Assembly (NCBI GenBank): GCA_031180665.1 | Contig: JAPSLP010000003.1 | Span: forward strand, 1 to 64,000 | Direction of reading: 5' to 3' | Length of the DNA stretch: 64,000 nucleotides | Source: Cupriavidus sp. | GTDB lineage: Bacteria; Pseudomonadota; Gammaproteobacteria; Burkholderiales; Burkholderiaceae | Part shown: piece after piece, positions 1 to 8,802 of the stretch | Numbering within the stretch: position 1 is the first letter of the stretch | How the letters are laid out: each line of letters begins with the position of its first letter | Position numbers and translations under genes: made by a program | Notes under the pieces: model-generated | Seen by the model: only the letters and a program-made list of their open reading frames with translations | What the model was told of the DNA's origin: nothing | Databases searched by the model: none

Positions 1-113
1 TGCAGCAGGTTGAAACCGATGCCGGACTTGCTTTCGGTCGCGGAAAAGACCCGGACCGGGATGGAAACCAAGCCGAAGCTCAGCGAGAGGGAGGCAATGG
101 AGCGTGCGGCCAT
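1..113 (-). CDS. ku: Ku protein, N-terminal fragment (cut by window start)
   Basis: The reverse strand from 113 down reads a clean N-terminus starting MAARSIASLSLSFGLVSIPV and continuing RVFSATES. That is the opening strand pair of bacterial Ku (typically S-x-SFGLVxIPVxLYSAT). Ku binds DNA double-strand ends as a homodimer and recruits the ligase LigD for non-homologous end joining. Only about 37 residues lie in the window, so the C-terminal part and any ligD neighbour cannot be judged. The start is supported by an AAAGGTGA ribosome site 3-4 bases upstream (minus strand). The family call rests on this motif alone but it is distinctive. Confidence 0.85.
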   Translation of the reverse strand, partial: MAARSIASLSLSFGLVSIPVRVFSATESKSGIGFNLL

Positions 114-133
114 GTCGTCACCTTTCGTGTTCG

Positions 134-167
134 CATTGCTAAAGGATTTAGCACATTGCTAAAGGAT
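134..167. promoter_or_regulatory. Direct and inverted repeat upstream of ku
   Basis: CATTGCTAAAGGAT occurs at 134-147 and again at 154-167, exactly 20 bp (two helical turns) apart. Across the first copy runs a palindrome, GCTAAA-GGA-TTTAGC (138-152). It lies 21 bases or more upstream of the ku start and about 170 bases before the next gene on the plus strand. Geometry suggests a regulator site controlling ku; no regulator can be named. Confidence 0.45.
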
Positions 168-337
168 AGACGACACGGACCGGCGACGCCCGCCTGTGCG
201 CCACATTCTCCGACGAGATCGGTCTTTCGTATAATGGCCGGTTTGCCGCCATCTCACCGTGTCGAAGCGGGATGTCGGATGGCCCCGGGCATCGCCCGCC
301 TTTGCTCTGATCTCTCTCGCTCCGCTCCTCTCACATC

Positions 338-1141
338 ATGAAATCACTGAAAGCCCTCCTGATCGTCTCCGCCGTGGCCCTGTTCGCCGCCTGCGGCAAG
401 TCCGAACAAGCACCGGCGGCGGCCGGCGCCGCCAGCGCCCCCGCCGCAGCCGCCAAGACCGTCGTGGTCGGCCTGGACGACAACTTCCCGCCGATGGGCT
501 TTCGCGATGCCAACAATGAAATCGTCGGCTTCGATATCGACATGGCCAAGGAGGCCGCGCGCCGGCTCGGCATGACGGTCGAGTTCAAGGCGATCGACTG
601 GAGCGCCAAGGAGGCCGAACTGAACGGCAAGCGCGTCGACGTGCTGTGGAATGGCCTGACCATCACCGAAGAGCGCAAGAAGAACATCAGCTTCACCGCG
701 CCCTATATGAGCAACCACCAGATCATCGTGGTGGGCAGCGCCTCGCCGATCAAGGCCAAGGCCGACCTGGCGGGCCGCATCGTCGGGGCGCAGGACGGCA
801 GCAGCGCGGTCGACGCGATTCGCAAGGAGTCGCAGGTGGCCGCCAGCATCAAGGAGCTGAAGACCTTCGGCGACAACGTGACCGCGCTGATGGATCTGGC
901 CGCCGGCCGTCTCGACGCCATCGTGGTCGATGAGGTCGTGGGCCGCTATCTGGTCAGCAAGCGCGCCGGCGAGTACCGCGTGCTCGACGAGAACTTCGGT
1001 ACCGAGGACTACGGCGTCGGCCTGCGCAAGGACGACACCGAACTGCTGGCGCAGCTGGACAAGACGCTGGCCGAGATGAAGCAGGACGGCACGGCCTCCC
1101 GCATCGCGCAGCAGTGGTTCGGCGCGAATCTGATCAAGTAA
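338..1141 (+). CDS. Amino-acid ABC transporter substrate-binding lipoprotein
   Basis: A 267-residue type 2 periplasmic binding protein of the polar amino acid (His/Gln/Arg/Cys) family. The N-terminus is a lipoprotein signal with lipobox LFAAC (Cys19), so the mature protein should be membrane-tethered in the periplasm. A Pro/Ala-rich spacer (about 20-40) precedes the binding fold, whose first strand ends VGLDDNFPPMGF and continues GFDIDMAKEAARRLG, as in solute-binding protein family 3. It is followed by its permease (1205) and ATPase (1839). A terminator-like hairpin sits between this gene and the permease, fitting the usual excess of binding protein over membrane parts. Substrate within the amino acids is not resolved. 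Confidence 0.9.
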   Translation: MKSLKALLIVSAVALFAACGKSEQAPAAAGAASAPAAAAKTVVVGLDDNFPPMGFRDANNEIVGFDIDMAKEAARRLGMTVEFKAIDWSAKEAELNGKRVDVLWNGLTITEERKKNISFTAPYMSNHQIIVVGSASPIKAKADLAGRIVGAQDGSSAVDAIRKESQVAASIKELKTFGDNVTALMDLAAGRLDAIVVDEVVGRYLVSKRAGEYRVLDENFGTEDYGVGLRKDDTELLAQLDKTLAEMKQDGTASRIAQQWFGANLIK

Positions 1142-1148
1142 GCCCGCC

Positions 1149-1176
1149 GCGCCCCTTCACGGGGCGCCGCTTTTTT
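1149..1176 (+). terminator. Hairpin with T-tract between binding-protein and permease genes
   Basis: GCGCCCC (1149-1155), loop TTCAC, GGGGCGC (1161-1167), then CGC and six T. It has the form of a rho-independent terminator but lies inside the ABC operon, 8 bases after the binding-protein stop. Likely a partial terminator/3' stabiliser lowering permease and ATPase expression. Confidence 0.75.
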
Positions 1177-1204
1177 CTGGATCCCGCGCGCCGGGTTTCG
1201 ATCC

Positions 1205-1858
1205 ATGGACTACGTTCTCTCCCTGCTGGGACCGATGGCGCAGGGCGCGCGGATCACGCTCTCGCTGTTCTTCATCACGCTGGCGCTGTCGGTGCCGCTG
1301 GGCTTGGCGCTCGCGCTGGCGCGGCTGTCGGCATGGCGGCCGCTGAGCGTGGCCGTCAACGGCTACATCTGGCTGATGCGCGGCACGCCGCTGATGCTGC
1401 AACTGCTGTTCGTCTATTTCGCGCTGCCGTTCCTGCCGGTGGTCGGCGTGCGCCTGCCGGACTTCCCGGCGGCAGTGGTGGCCTTCGCGTTGAACTACGC
1501 GGCGTATTTCGCCGAGATCTTCCGCGCCGGCATCCAATCCGTGGACCGCGGCCAGTACGAAGCCAGCAAGGCGCTTGGCATGACGTACCTGCAGACGATG
1601 CGCCGCGTCGTGCTGCCGCAGATGGTGCGGCGCGTGCTGCCACCGGTCAGCAACGAGACCATCACGCTGGTCAAGGACACCTCGCTGATCTACGTGCTGG
1701 CGCTGAACGACATCCTGCGCACCGCGCGCGGCATCGTGCAGCGCGACTTCACCACCACGCCTTTCCTGGTTGCCGCGGCCTTCTATCTGCTGATGACGCT
1801 GCTGCTGACCTGGATGTTCCAAAGCCTGGAAAAACGCTATGCCGCACACGATCAATGA
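1205..1858 (+). CDS. Amino-acid ABC transporter permease
   Basis: A 217-residue inner-membrane permease of the HisM/GlnP type. Hydrophobic segments begin at about residue 15 and repeat through the protein (about five helices). The cytoplasmic EAA loop is clear at about 119-138 ([20 protein letters not shown]), the contact for the ATPase. It is shorter than sugar permeases, normal for this family. Its stop lies 20 bases inside the ATPase reading frame if the latter starts at 1839, so the two are translationally coupled. A single permease suggests a homodimeric channel. Confidence 0.93.
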   Translation: MDYVLSLLGPMAQGARITLSLFFITLALSVPLGLALALARLSAWRPLSVAVNGYIWLMRGTPLMLQLLFVYFALPFLPVVGVRLPDFPAAVVAFALNYAAYFAEIFRAGIQSVDRGQYEASKALGMTYLQTMRRVVLPQMVRRVLPPVSNETITLVKDTSLIYVLALNDILRTARGIVQRDFTTTPFLVAAAFYLLMTLLLTWMFQSLEKRYAAHDQ

Positions 1859-2651
1859 GCCGCAGGCCCGCAGCGGCGCAGGGCAGGAGCGCCCGGTGAT
1901 GATCTGCGCCCGCGATATCGTCAAGTCGTTCGGCACCAATCGCGTGCTGCACGGCGTCTCGCTGACGCTGCAAAAGGGCGAGGTGGTGGCGGTCATCGGG
2001 CCATCCGGCTCGGGCAAAAGCACGCTGCTGCGCTGCCTGAACCATCTCGAGACGATCGATGGCGGCAGCATCGAGATCGAGGGCGAGACGCTGGTCGAGC
2101 CGGACGCGGACCAGCGCAGTCGCTACGTGCCGGACGCCGAGGTGCGCCGCATCTGCCGCAAGATGGGCATGGTATTCCAGTCCTTCAATCTGTTCCCACA
2201 CATGACGGTGCTGCAGAACATCATCGAGGCGCCGATGACGGTGAAGGGCATGGCGCGCGATGCCATCGTGCCGATCGCGGATGCGCTGCTGCGCAAGGTC
2301 GGCCTGCTGGAGAAGCGCGACAACTACCCGTCGCGCCTGTCGGGCGGGCAGAAGCAGCGCGTCGCGATCGCCCGTGCGCTGGCGATGGAGCCGGACATCA
2401 TGCTGTTCGACGAACCCACTTCGGCGCTGGACCCCGAGCTGACCGGCGAGGTGCTGCGCACCATGCGGCAACTGGCGGACGACCAGATGACCATGCTGGT
2501 GGTCACGCACGAAATGGGCTTCGCGCGCGAAGTGGCGCACCGGGTGGTCTTCATGGACCAGGGCCGCATCGTCGAGAGCGCGCCGTCCGAGGCATTCTTC
2601 CGCGCGCCGCAGCATCCGCGTACGCGCGAGTTTCTCGCTCACATGCTGTAA
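1839..2651 (+). CDS. Amino-acid ABC transporter ATP-binding protein
   Basis: A GlnQ/HisP-type ATPase, 270 residues from this start. Walker A is GPSGSGKST (54-62), the signature is LSGGQ, and Walker B is [13 protein letters not shown], followed by the switch His in VVTHEMGFA. An alternative start at 1899 ([11 protein letters not shown]) would give 250 residues, closer to the family norm, and would remove a low-conservation Pro/Ser/Gly leader. The 1839 start overlaps the permease, as is common in such operons. It completes the 338-2651 uptake system. Confidence 0.93.
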   Translation: MPHTINEPQARSGAGQERPVMICARDIVKSFGTNRVLHGVSLTLQKGEVVAVIGPSGSGKSTLLRCLNHLETIDGGSIEIEGETLVEPDADQRSRYVPDAEVRRICRKMGMVFQSFNLFPHMTVLQNIIEAPMTVKGMARDAIVPIADALLRKVGLLEKRDNYPSRLSGGQKQRVAIARALAMEPDIMLFDEPTSALDPELTGEVLRTMRQLADDQMTMLVVTHEMGFAREVAHRVVFMDQGRIVESAPSEAFFRAPQHPRTREFLAHML

Positions 2652-2746
2652 GGCAAGGCGGGGGTTGGCCCGCCACGTTGGCGGATGCGGCCGCCGACAT
2701 CGTCGCGGCCGCCTGCCGCCCCCCGGCGCTCCCACCAGGGCAGGGC

Positions 2747-3376
2747 TTACTTGTCGTTGCCGACCTTCTTGTTCAGGTCGCGCGCCATCTGCAGATGCTG
2801 CTCCAGATCGGGTACGTGCTTGGCGGCGAAGGCCTTGATGTCGGGGTCCTTCGCGTTCTTCGCGGCTTCCTGGAACAGCTTGACGGTCTTTTCATGCGCC
2901 GCGACGCCGATCCGGCTGGCGTACATCTTGTCGAAGCGCTCGCCATCGAGCGCGCTGAGTCCCTTCAGCTCGGTGCGCTGCACGACCGAAGGCTCGGTCG
3001 GCGGCGTATAGCCCTTGCTCGAGGCCAGCTTGGTCAGCTCTTCGTTGACCATGGTGTGGTCCTTGATCATGCGGGCCGCGAAGGATTTGACGTCGGCGCT
3101 CGCGGCCTTCTGTTCGGCCAGCTTGCTGCCTTCAACCTCGGCGAGGCCGCCCTGCGCGGCGTTCTCGAGGAAGCTGCGGTCGGCGCGCACCAGCTTGCTG
3201 GTGTCGCCGGCGGCGCCCCGAGTGGTGGTCTGATCCGTTGCGGTCGTGGCGGGCATATTGCCGGGCGCCGTGTTCTTCGGCGCGGTGCTGGTGCCTTGCG
3301 CCATCACCGCGGAGGACAGCAGCAAGGAACAGGCGGCGGTACTGAGGACACTGAGTGCTGCGGTACGGATAGGCAT
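2747..3376 (-). CDS. DUF4142 (putative periplasmic) protein
   Basis: A 209-residue protein with an N-terminal signal peptide (MPIRTAALSVLSTAACSLLL, cleavage near AVMAQ). A Thr/Ala/Pro-rich spacer precedes a helical four-helix-type domain with KLVRADRSFLENAAQGGLAE, FAARMIKDH and FAAKHVPDLEQHL, the pattern of DUF4142 proteins (ferritin-like fold, function unproven). The open frame runs on far upstream, but a GGGAGAA ribosome site directly before this ATG and the signal peptide fix the start. Convergent with the ABC operon; no partner gene. Family members are frequent in stress-responsive settings, but nothing here shows a role. Confidence 0.85.
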   Translation of the reverse strand: MPIRTAALSVLSTAACSLLLSSAVMAQGTSTAPKNTAPGNMPATTATDQTTTRGAAGDTSKLVRADRSFLENAAQGGLAEVEGSKLAEQKAASADVKSFAARMIKDHTMVNEELTKLASSKGYTPPTEPSVVQRTELKGLSALDGERFDKMYASRIGVAAHEKTVKLFQEAAKNAKDPDIKAFAAKHVPDLEQHLQMARDLNKKVGNDK

Positions 3377-3695
3377 GGCGTGTTCTCCCTTGAACGTGGA
3401 TGGGTACGCATCGTTCAGCAATATCCGCGCCCAACTTCGGGACCCGGCGATGACGGGCCGCGCAACGCGGCTTGTGCAGGGATGTCGTGTGCCGCCGCAG
3501 GGACGGCGGCGCGTCCAGGCCGGCGAAAAAATTGCATGCGACGGTAAAAACGCCCGGCCCGGCGGCCGACCTGGCGGGCAGTGCAACGCGGTGCCGCGTC
3601 TCCGTACACATAACGCGCCGCAGCGCATGCAAAAACGGCGTTTCAGACGGTGCCCGTAGTAGAATTGCCCCCACTCAAACCGATGTCCCTGCCGC
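3377..3695. other. Intergenic region between DUF4142 and GntR genes
   Basis: 319 bases with no convincing gene. It must hold both divergent promoters. TTGCATGC at 3532-3539 and its inverse GCATGCAA at 3625-3632 form a widely spaced inverted repeat, and TAGAAT at 3660-3665 is a plausible -10 for the GntR gene without a good -35. Nothing else stands out. Confidence 0.5.
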
Positions 3696-4379
3696 ATGCC
3701 CGAAGAGCGAACGAGTCTGGCGGAAACGATCCGCGCCACCATCGAACAGGAGATTCTCTCCGGCAAGCTGGCCAGCGGCGCCCAACTCGACGAGCAGCAA
3801 TTGCTGTCGCGTTTCTCGGTATCGCGTACGCCGGTGCGGGAGGCGTTGATCCGGCTGGCGTCGGCCGGGCTGGTCGATCTGGTGCCGCGCCGCGGCGCGA
3901 TCGTATCGGCTATCACGCTGCGCGAATACGTTGCGATGAGCGAGATCCTGGTCCAGCTCGAGGCCTTGGCGGCCCAGTTGGCGGCGCGGCGTATCACCGA
4001 GTCCGAACGGGAGGCCTTGCGCGAAGCCTATGCGGCCTGCCAGGAGGCGGCGGCGCAGGCCAGCGCCGACCGCTATCGCGAGGCCAACGACCGTTTCCAC
4101 GCGGTCATCTACGAGGCCTGCCGCAACGAGATCCTGAGCGCGCAGGTTCGCACCATGCGGGCCCGCATGCGGGGCATGCGGGACTACCGCTTCGAGAAGC
4201 CCGCCCGCATTCGCGCCTCGCTCGAGGAGCATGGCGCGGTGATGGAAGCGATCCTGCGCGGCGATGAAGACGCGGCGGCGCGGGCGATGGTCGAGCACAT
4301 CTCGACCGGCGGCAATGTCTATGCGGACATGATCGCGTCGATGCCGGACGAGGCCGTCGGCGCCAGGGGGCCACGCTGA
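3696..4379 (+). CDS. GntR-family (FadR/FCD) transcriptional regulator
   Basis: A 227-residue regulator. The winged helix spans about residues 8-72 (LAETIRATIEQEILSGKL, then SVSRTPVREALIRLASAGLV, the GntR recognition segment). The rest is an all-helical FCD ligand domain with the three His positions expected for metal-supported acid binding: NDRFHAVIY, EEHGAVM and MVEHIS. FCD regulators usually sense carboxylic acids and repress a neighbouring catabolic operon. The convergent Bug receptor and CoA transferase (4504-6775) are the obvious targets. A pair of GTATAC sites before the CoA transferase fits this family's operators. Confidence 0.9.
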   Translation: MPEERTSLAETIRATIEQEILSGKLASGAQLDEQQLLSRFSVSRTPVREALIRLASAGLVDLVPRRGAIVSAITLREYVAMSEILVQLEALAAQLAARRITESEREALREAYAACQEAAAQASADRYREANDRFHAVIYEACRNEILSAQVRTMRARMRGMRDYRFEKPARIRASLEEHGAVMEAILRGDEDAAARAMVEHISTGGNVYADMIASMPDEAVGARGPR

Positions 4380-4409
4380 CCGCGGTCGCCCCGGCAAACG
4401 CAAAAACAA

Positions 4410-4443
4410 GCGATCAAACGATCGCTCAAGCAACCGCTTGAGC
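4410..4443. terminator. Twin hairpins between convergent genes
   Basis: GCGATC-AAAC-GATCGC (4410-4425) abuts GCTCAAGC-AACC-GCTTGAGC (4424-4443), sharing two bases. They sit between the GntR stop and the convergent Bug gene stop. There is no T-run, so efficiency is uncertain; a bidirectional transcript end is the best reading. Confidence 0.45.
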
Positions 4444-4503
4444 CACCGCGCCCGAAAACCCCAGGAAGCGCTGAAGCAATCGCTCAAGCAAGGGCGCCGG
4501 GTT

Positions 4504-5505
4504 TCAGTCGATCTTCACGCCCGCCTGCACCGTGCGTTGCAGCGCGTTCTTGCCATCCTGCTGCGCCCATTGCCTGAACTCGGCCGGCGAACGCGACGGC
4601 GCCGGTTCGCTGCCGTTGTCGACCAGCCGCGTGCGAATCGCCGGATCGGCCAGCACCTTGGTCGCAACGGCATAGAGCTTGTCCGTGACCTCCTTCGGCA
4701 GTCCCGCCGGTCCGAACAGCCCGAACCAGAAGGTGTAGTCGAAGCCCGGCAAGCCTAGCTCGGCAATGGTCGGCAGGCCCGGCGCCACGGCCGAACGCTG
4801 CGGCGTCGTGACGCCGATCATCTTGACCACCCCCTGCGTGCCGAGCGGCAGTACCGACGATGCCGTGCCGAAGGAAAACTCCACCTCGCCCGCGGCCACC
4901 GCCTGCAATGCCGGTGCGCCGCCCTTGTACGGCACGTGCGTCATGTCGACGCCGACCGCATTGGCGAACGACAGCCCCGCGACGTGCGGCGAGCCGCCGA
5001 TCCCTGACGACGAGTAGTTGAATTTGCCGGGATTCGCCTTCGCCTTGGCGGCCAGCGTTTTCACATCGCCGATCCCCAGGTCTTTGTTGACGGCCAGGAT
5101 CAGCGGCGAGATGGTCAGGCGGGTGATCGGCGTGAAACTGTCGGCCTTGTACTTGACCTTGTACAGGTGCTGGTCCATGCCGTAGATCGTCGCCGTGGCC
5201 AGCCCGAGCGTATAGCCGTCTGCCGGCGCTTGCGCCAGCCATGCCGATGCTAGCGTGCTGCCGGCGCCCGGCTTGTTCTCGACCACCACCGGCTGCCCCA
5301 GCTCCTTGGACATCGCCTCGCCGACCACGCGTGCAACGAAGTCGGCCGCGCCTGCCGGCGTGTAGCCGATTACCAGCCGAATCGGCTTGTTCGGATAGCC
5401 TTCCGCCCGGGCGGAGCCAGGCGCGGTGGCGGCGATCAGCCCCGCGGCCGCCAGGGCCGCGACAGTGGCAGAGGCCGCAGAGGCCGCTGTGGAATGGCTG
5501 TGCAT
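4504..5505 (-). CDS. Bug-family tripartite tricarboxylate transporter receptor
   Basis: A 333-residue periplasmic solute-binding protein of the Bug/TctC family. The signal peptide has cleavage after ARA (about residue 34), followed by YPNKPIRLVIGYTPAGAAD, the typical first strand and carboxylate-binding loop. VVENKPGAGSTLASAWLAQAPADGYTL and YKGGAPALQAVAAGEV are further family motifs. Bug proteins bind carboxylates, amino acids or aromatic acids; no TctAB membrane genes are nearby, as is usual for these expanded families. It lies 70 bases downstream of the CoA transferase on the same strand, suggesting a shared substrate pathway. Confidence 0.93.
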   Translation of the reverse strand: MHSHSTAASAASATVAALAAAGLIAATAPGSARAEGYPNKPIRLVIGYTPAGAADFVARVVGEAMSKELGQPVVVENKPGAGSTLASAWLAQAPADGYTLGLATATIYGMDQHLYKVKYKADSFTPITRLTISPLILAVNKDLGIGDVKTLAAKAKANPGKFNYSSSGIGGSPHVAGLSFANAVGVDMTHVPYKGGAPALQAVAAGEVEFSFGTASSVLPLGTQGVVKMIGVTTPQRSAVAPGLPTIAELGLPGFDYTFWFGLFGPAGLPKEVTDKLYAVATKVLADPAIRTRLVDNGSEPAPSRSPAEFRQWAQQDGKNALQRTVQAGVKID

Positions 5506-5575
5506 CGGTGTCTCCTTGTCGTGTTGTATGAGTCGATGGGGCTCTGCGGCCCCACGTCGATCGTCAGGCCGATCG

Positions 5576-6775
5576 TCAGGCGATCGCGCCCTTGTCGCGC
5601 CACTGCGCGATCAGCTCCGGCGCAAAGCCCAGCTCGCCAAGCAGCTCGTCGGTCTGCTCGCCGGGGTCCGGCGCCGCGCGCGCGAAGCGCTCGGGGTGGG
5701 GCGCGGCGGACAGGTTGATCGGCGAGCGCAGCAGGTCGAGTTCGCCCAGCACGGGATGGCGCGCGGTACGGGTCATGCCGAGGTGGCGCACCTGCGGGTC
5801 CTCGAAGGCCTGGCCGATATCGAGGACGGGGCCGCAAGGTACGCCGGCCGGATTGAGCCGCGCCATCAGTTCCGCGCAGCTAAAGCGCGAGGTATGGGCC
5901 TGGATCGCTTCGTCGAGCCTGACGCGGTTGCGGGCGCGCGAACGCGCATCGCGATAGTCGGCGTGGTCGATCAGATCGTGCGCCTCCAGTGCCTGGCAGA
6001 AGTTGGCCCACATCCGCTGTGTGCTGGCCGCGATATTGACCAGGCCATCGCTGGCGCGATAGGTGCCCATCGGCACCAGCGTCGGATGGGCGTTGCCTTG
6101 CTGCGTCGGCACTTCGCCGTCGACGGTGTAGCGCGCCGCCTGGAAATCCAGCTTGTTGAGCATCGCCTCGATCAGCGACGTATGGACCCATTGGCCGCGC
6201 CCGGTCCGTTCGCGATGGAACAGCGCCAGCAGAATCCCCTGGCCGAGGAACATGCCCGCTGTCGTGTCCGAAATCGCGATGCCGACGCGAATGGGACCAC
6301 GCCCGGGCTCGCCGGTCACCGAGCTCAGCCCGCACATGCCCTGGACGATCTGATCGACCCCGGGGCGTTCGCTGTACGGGCCATCCTGGCCGAAGCCCGA
6401 GATGCTGGCGAGGATCACGCGCGGATTGCGCGCGCTCAGCGCCTCGTACGTCAGCCCCAGCCTCGCCTTGACCACCGACCGGAAGTTCTCGACCACCACG
6501 TCGGTGTTTTCCAGCAGACGCGCCAGGATCTGCGCGCCCTCCGGCGTCTTCAGGTCGACGCACATGCTGCGCTTGTTGCGATGAAGGTTTTGCTCGTCGG
6601 AGCCGCGGCGCTGGCCCGTCACCGAGCCGTGGTCCTTCGGCGGCGGCGGCTCCAGCCGGATGACGTTGGCGCCCCAGTCGGAGAGCAGACGTACCGCGGC
6701 CGGGCCCGCGCGGGCAACGGTCAGGTCAAGGACGTTGATGCCTTGCAGTGGGAGTTGGGTGTCGGATTGGACCAT
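5576..6775 (-). CDS. CaiB/BaiF (type III) CoA transferase
   Basis: A family III CoA transferase of 399 residues from the ATG at 6775 (a TTG at 6817 would add 14). The N-terminus LQGINVLDLTVARAGPAAVR and LLSDWGANVIRLEPP, RNKRSMCVDLKTPEG and VVVENFRS are standard family motifs, as is the glycine loop SGFGQDGPY. The position often taken by the catalytic Asp appears as Glu in SLIEAML by my alignment, so activity should not be assumed. It would move CoA between carboxylic acids. With the downstream Bug receptor it suggests uptake and activation of an organic acid, probably under the GntR regulator at 3696. Confidence 0.92.
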   Translation of the reverse strand: MVQSDTQLPLQGINVLDLTVARAGPAAVRLLSDWGANVIRLEPPPPKDHGSVTGQRRGSDEQNLHRNKRSMCVDLKTPEGAQILARLLENTDVVVENFRSVVKARLGLTYEALSARNPRVILASISGFGQDGPYSERPGVDQIVQGMCGLSSVTGEPGRGPIRVGIAISDTTAGMFLGQGILLALFHRERTGRGQWVHTSLIEAMLNKLDFQAARYTVDGEVPTQQGNAHPTLVPMGTYRASDGLVNIAASTQRMWANFCQALEAHDLIDHADYRDARSRARNRVRLDEAIQAHTSRFSCAELMARLNPAGVPCGPVLDIGQAFEDPQVRHLGMTRTARHPVLGELDLLRSPINLSAAPHPERFARAAPDPGEQTDELLGELGFAPELIAQWRDKGAIA

Positions 6776-6805
6776 GGCGCGGAAAGGAATGATGGGGTGC
6801 GGCGA

Positions 6806-6832
6806 GTATACGCACAACGATGTTCCGTATAC
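6806..6832. promoter_or_regulatory. Paired GTATAC inverted repeat
   Basis: GTATACG (6806-6812) and CGTATAC (6826-6832) are inverted copies with centres 20 bp apart, 31 bases upstream of the CoA transferase start. Each half is itself palindromic. FCD-type GntR proteins often bind GTATAC-containing sites, so the regulator at 3696 is the natural candidate. Confidence 0.5.
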
Positions 6833-6987
6833 GAATAGGTGGTTATATGGATGCGGACGGCCGTTCGGTGTCCTAGACTTTGCGCTGTGCGGCTGGCTGT
6901 GGCCGATTTACGCTCGGGGCCAGGCCACGGCGTTGCGGCGCTAAGTGGCCTTTAGGCTACGGAGGTGTCTTCCCTTCAAGGATTCGT

Positions 6988-7968
6988 ATGCATTCGGCGG
7001 CAATACAAATACAGAGAAACGGCGGCCCGGACGAACTGGAGTTCATCGACGTTGCCGTGCCGCCGCCGGGCGAGGGCGAGGTCCGGATCCGGCAGAGCGC
7101 GATCGGTGTCAATTTCGCGGACATCTACCAACGGCGCGGCAGCCATGGCCCCCATCAGCCGACGTCGTTCCCGATCGTCCTTGGCTCACAGGGGGCGGGC
7201 CGCATTGAAGCGGTAGGGCCGGGCGTCAGTGGACTGACGGTCGGCCAAGCGGTGGGGTGCTTCCAGCCCGGGGCCTATCAGGTCGTGCGCAACGTCTCCG
7301 CAGCACGCGTGGTGCCATTGCCCCCGCAGATCCCAGAAGACGTGGCGGGCGCCACGCTGCTGCGCGGCCTGACCGCGGAATATCTGCTGCGCCGGATATC
7401 CCCGGTCCAACCGGGCGATGCGGTGCTGGTGCATGCGGCCGCCGGCGGCATGGGCGTGATCCTGTGCCAATGGGCGCGAGCGTTGGGCGCGACGGTGATC
7501 GGCACGGTCGGCTCTGAGGCCAAGCGCGAGATCGCGCTCGCCCATGGCTGCCATCACGTGATCGACTACCGCCGCGAGGATTTCGTCGCCCGCACGCTCG
7601 AACTGACCGACGGCCGCGGCGTCGCGGTGGTCTACGACGCGGTCGGCAAGGACGTGTTCGTGCCGTCGCTGTCTTGCCTGCGACCGCTCGGCATGGCGAT
7701 CAACTACGGCACCGCGTCCGGCGATGTCGAAGCGTTCGACCTGCAACTGCTGCATGCGAAGTCGCTGATGGTCTGCCGTCCCACGCTGCGTACCTTCATT
7801 TCCGATGCCGCCTCGCTGCGCCGGGGCATGGCGGCGCTATCCGAGGCGGTCGGCGCGGGCCATGTCCGGCTCGAAGTCGGCCAGCGCTTTGCCTTTGCCG
7901 ACGCGCGCGACGCGCACCGGCAGCTCGAAGCACGGCAGACCAGCGGCGCCGTGGTGCTGATTCCGTAA
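6988..7968 (+). CDS. Zinc-less quinone oxidoreductase (MDR family)
   Basis: A 326-residue NADPH:quinone oxidoreductase-like member of the medium-chain dehydrogenase family. The substrate domain holds VNFADIYQRRG and LGSQGAGRIEAVGPGVSGL; the cofactor domain has VLVHAAAGGMGVILCQWARALG (AAGGMG nucleotide motif) and HVIDYRREDF. Catalytic and structural zinc ligands are absent, as in QOR proteins. The start at 6988 follows AAGGA at 6978-6982; the upstream extension of the frame lacks family similarity. It heads a co-directional run with a GST and an enoyl-CoA hydratase-like gene. Confidence 0.92.
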   Translation: MHSAAIQIQRNGGPDELEFIDVAVPPPGEGEVRIRQSAIGVNFADIYQRRGSHGPHQPTSFPIVLGSQGAGRIEAVGPGVSGLTVGQAVGCFQPGAYQVVRNVSAARVVPLPPQIPEDVAGATLLRGLTAEYLLRRISPVQPGDAVLVHAAAGGMGVILCQWARALGATVIGTVGSEAKREIALAHGCHHVIDYRREDFVARTLELTDGRGVAVVYDAVGKDVFVPSLSCLRPLGMAINYGTASGDVEAFDLQLLHAKSLMVCRPTLRTFISDAASLRRGMAALSEAVGAGHVRLEVGQRFAFADARDAHRQLEARQTSGAVVLIP

Positions 7969-8010
7969 TTCCCACCGGTGATCGGAACCGGATTTACCAG
8001 GAGAACCGGC

Positions 8011-8748
8011 ATGAAGCTCTATCACAGCTGGCTGTCCAGCGCGTCGCGCCGCGTGCGTTTGTGCCTGGCGGAGAAGGGCATTCGCTACGACAGCGTGCCG
8101 GTCGACATGCGCCGGCAGGAGCATCACTCCGCGGCCTATCTGGCCGTGAATCCCAACGGCGTGGTGCCGGGTCTGGTGCTGGACGACGGCAGGGCGCTGC
8201 ATGAAAGCAGCACCATCTGCGAATACCTCGACGACACGCATCCGGAGCCGCCGCTGCGGCCGGCCGATCCCTATCGGCGTGCCGTGATGCGCAATTTCAT
8301 ACGCTGGACCGATGAGCGCGCGCTGCCGAATCTGCTGATCCTGAACTGGAGCCTGGTGTTCCAGGCGCAGGCGTCGCAGTGGACCGACGCCGAGCTGGCC
8401 GAGCGGCTGGCCCGCGTGCCGACCGCGCAGCGGCGTGAGGCCTGGCTGCGCGTCGCGCGACAGCCCTATACCGATGACGAGAAGCGCGCCGCGCTCGACC
8501 AGTTGAAGGCGATCGTGCCGAAGATGAAAGGGATGCTGGCGGACGGCCCATGGCTGCTCGGCGATCGCTACACACTCGCCGATATCGCCGCCGTGCCATT
8601 CGTGGCGCGCCTTGCCGAACTCGATGCCCAAGCGCTGTCGCCGGATAGCGCTCCTGCCGTGGCCGACTGGTGGCGGCGGGTCCAGGCCCGTCCCGCGTTT
8701 GCCGACGCGCGCATCGATCGCTTCGATGCCGCCCTGGCAAGCGCCTAG
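8011..8748 (+). CDS. Glutathione S-transferase-like protein
   Basis: A 245-residue GST. The thioredoxin-like N-domain begins MKLYHSWLSSASRRVRLCLAEKGI, with the cis-Pro loop NPNGVVPGLV and the glutathione-binding HESSTICEYLDD. The helical C-domain includes GPWLLGDRYTLADIAAVPFVARL, the conserved N-capping box. It is longer than average because of an insertion around residues 105-150. An AGGAGA site at 7999-8004 supports the start. Spacing of 42 bases from the oxidoreductase and 54 to the next gene suggests one transcript. Substrate unknown. Confidence 0.92.
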   Translation: MKLYHSWLSSASRRVRLCLAEKGIRYDSVPVDMRRQEHHSAAYLAVNPNGVVPGLVLDDGRALHESSTICEYLDDTHPEPPLRPADPYRRAVMRNFIRWTDERALPNLLILNWSLVFQAQASQWTDAELAERLARVPTAQRREAWLRVARQPYTDDEKRAALDQLKAIVPKMKGMLADGPWLLGDRYTLADIAAVPFVARLAELDAQALSPDSAPAVADWWRRVQARPAFADARIDRFDAALASA

Positions 8749-8802
8749 GCCGCATTCCTTTCCCGTTGATTCGACCACTCCCTCTTATTGCAAGGTCAGC
8801 CC

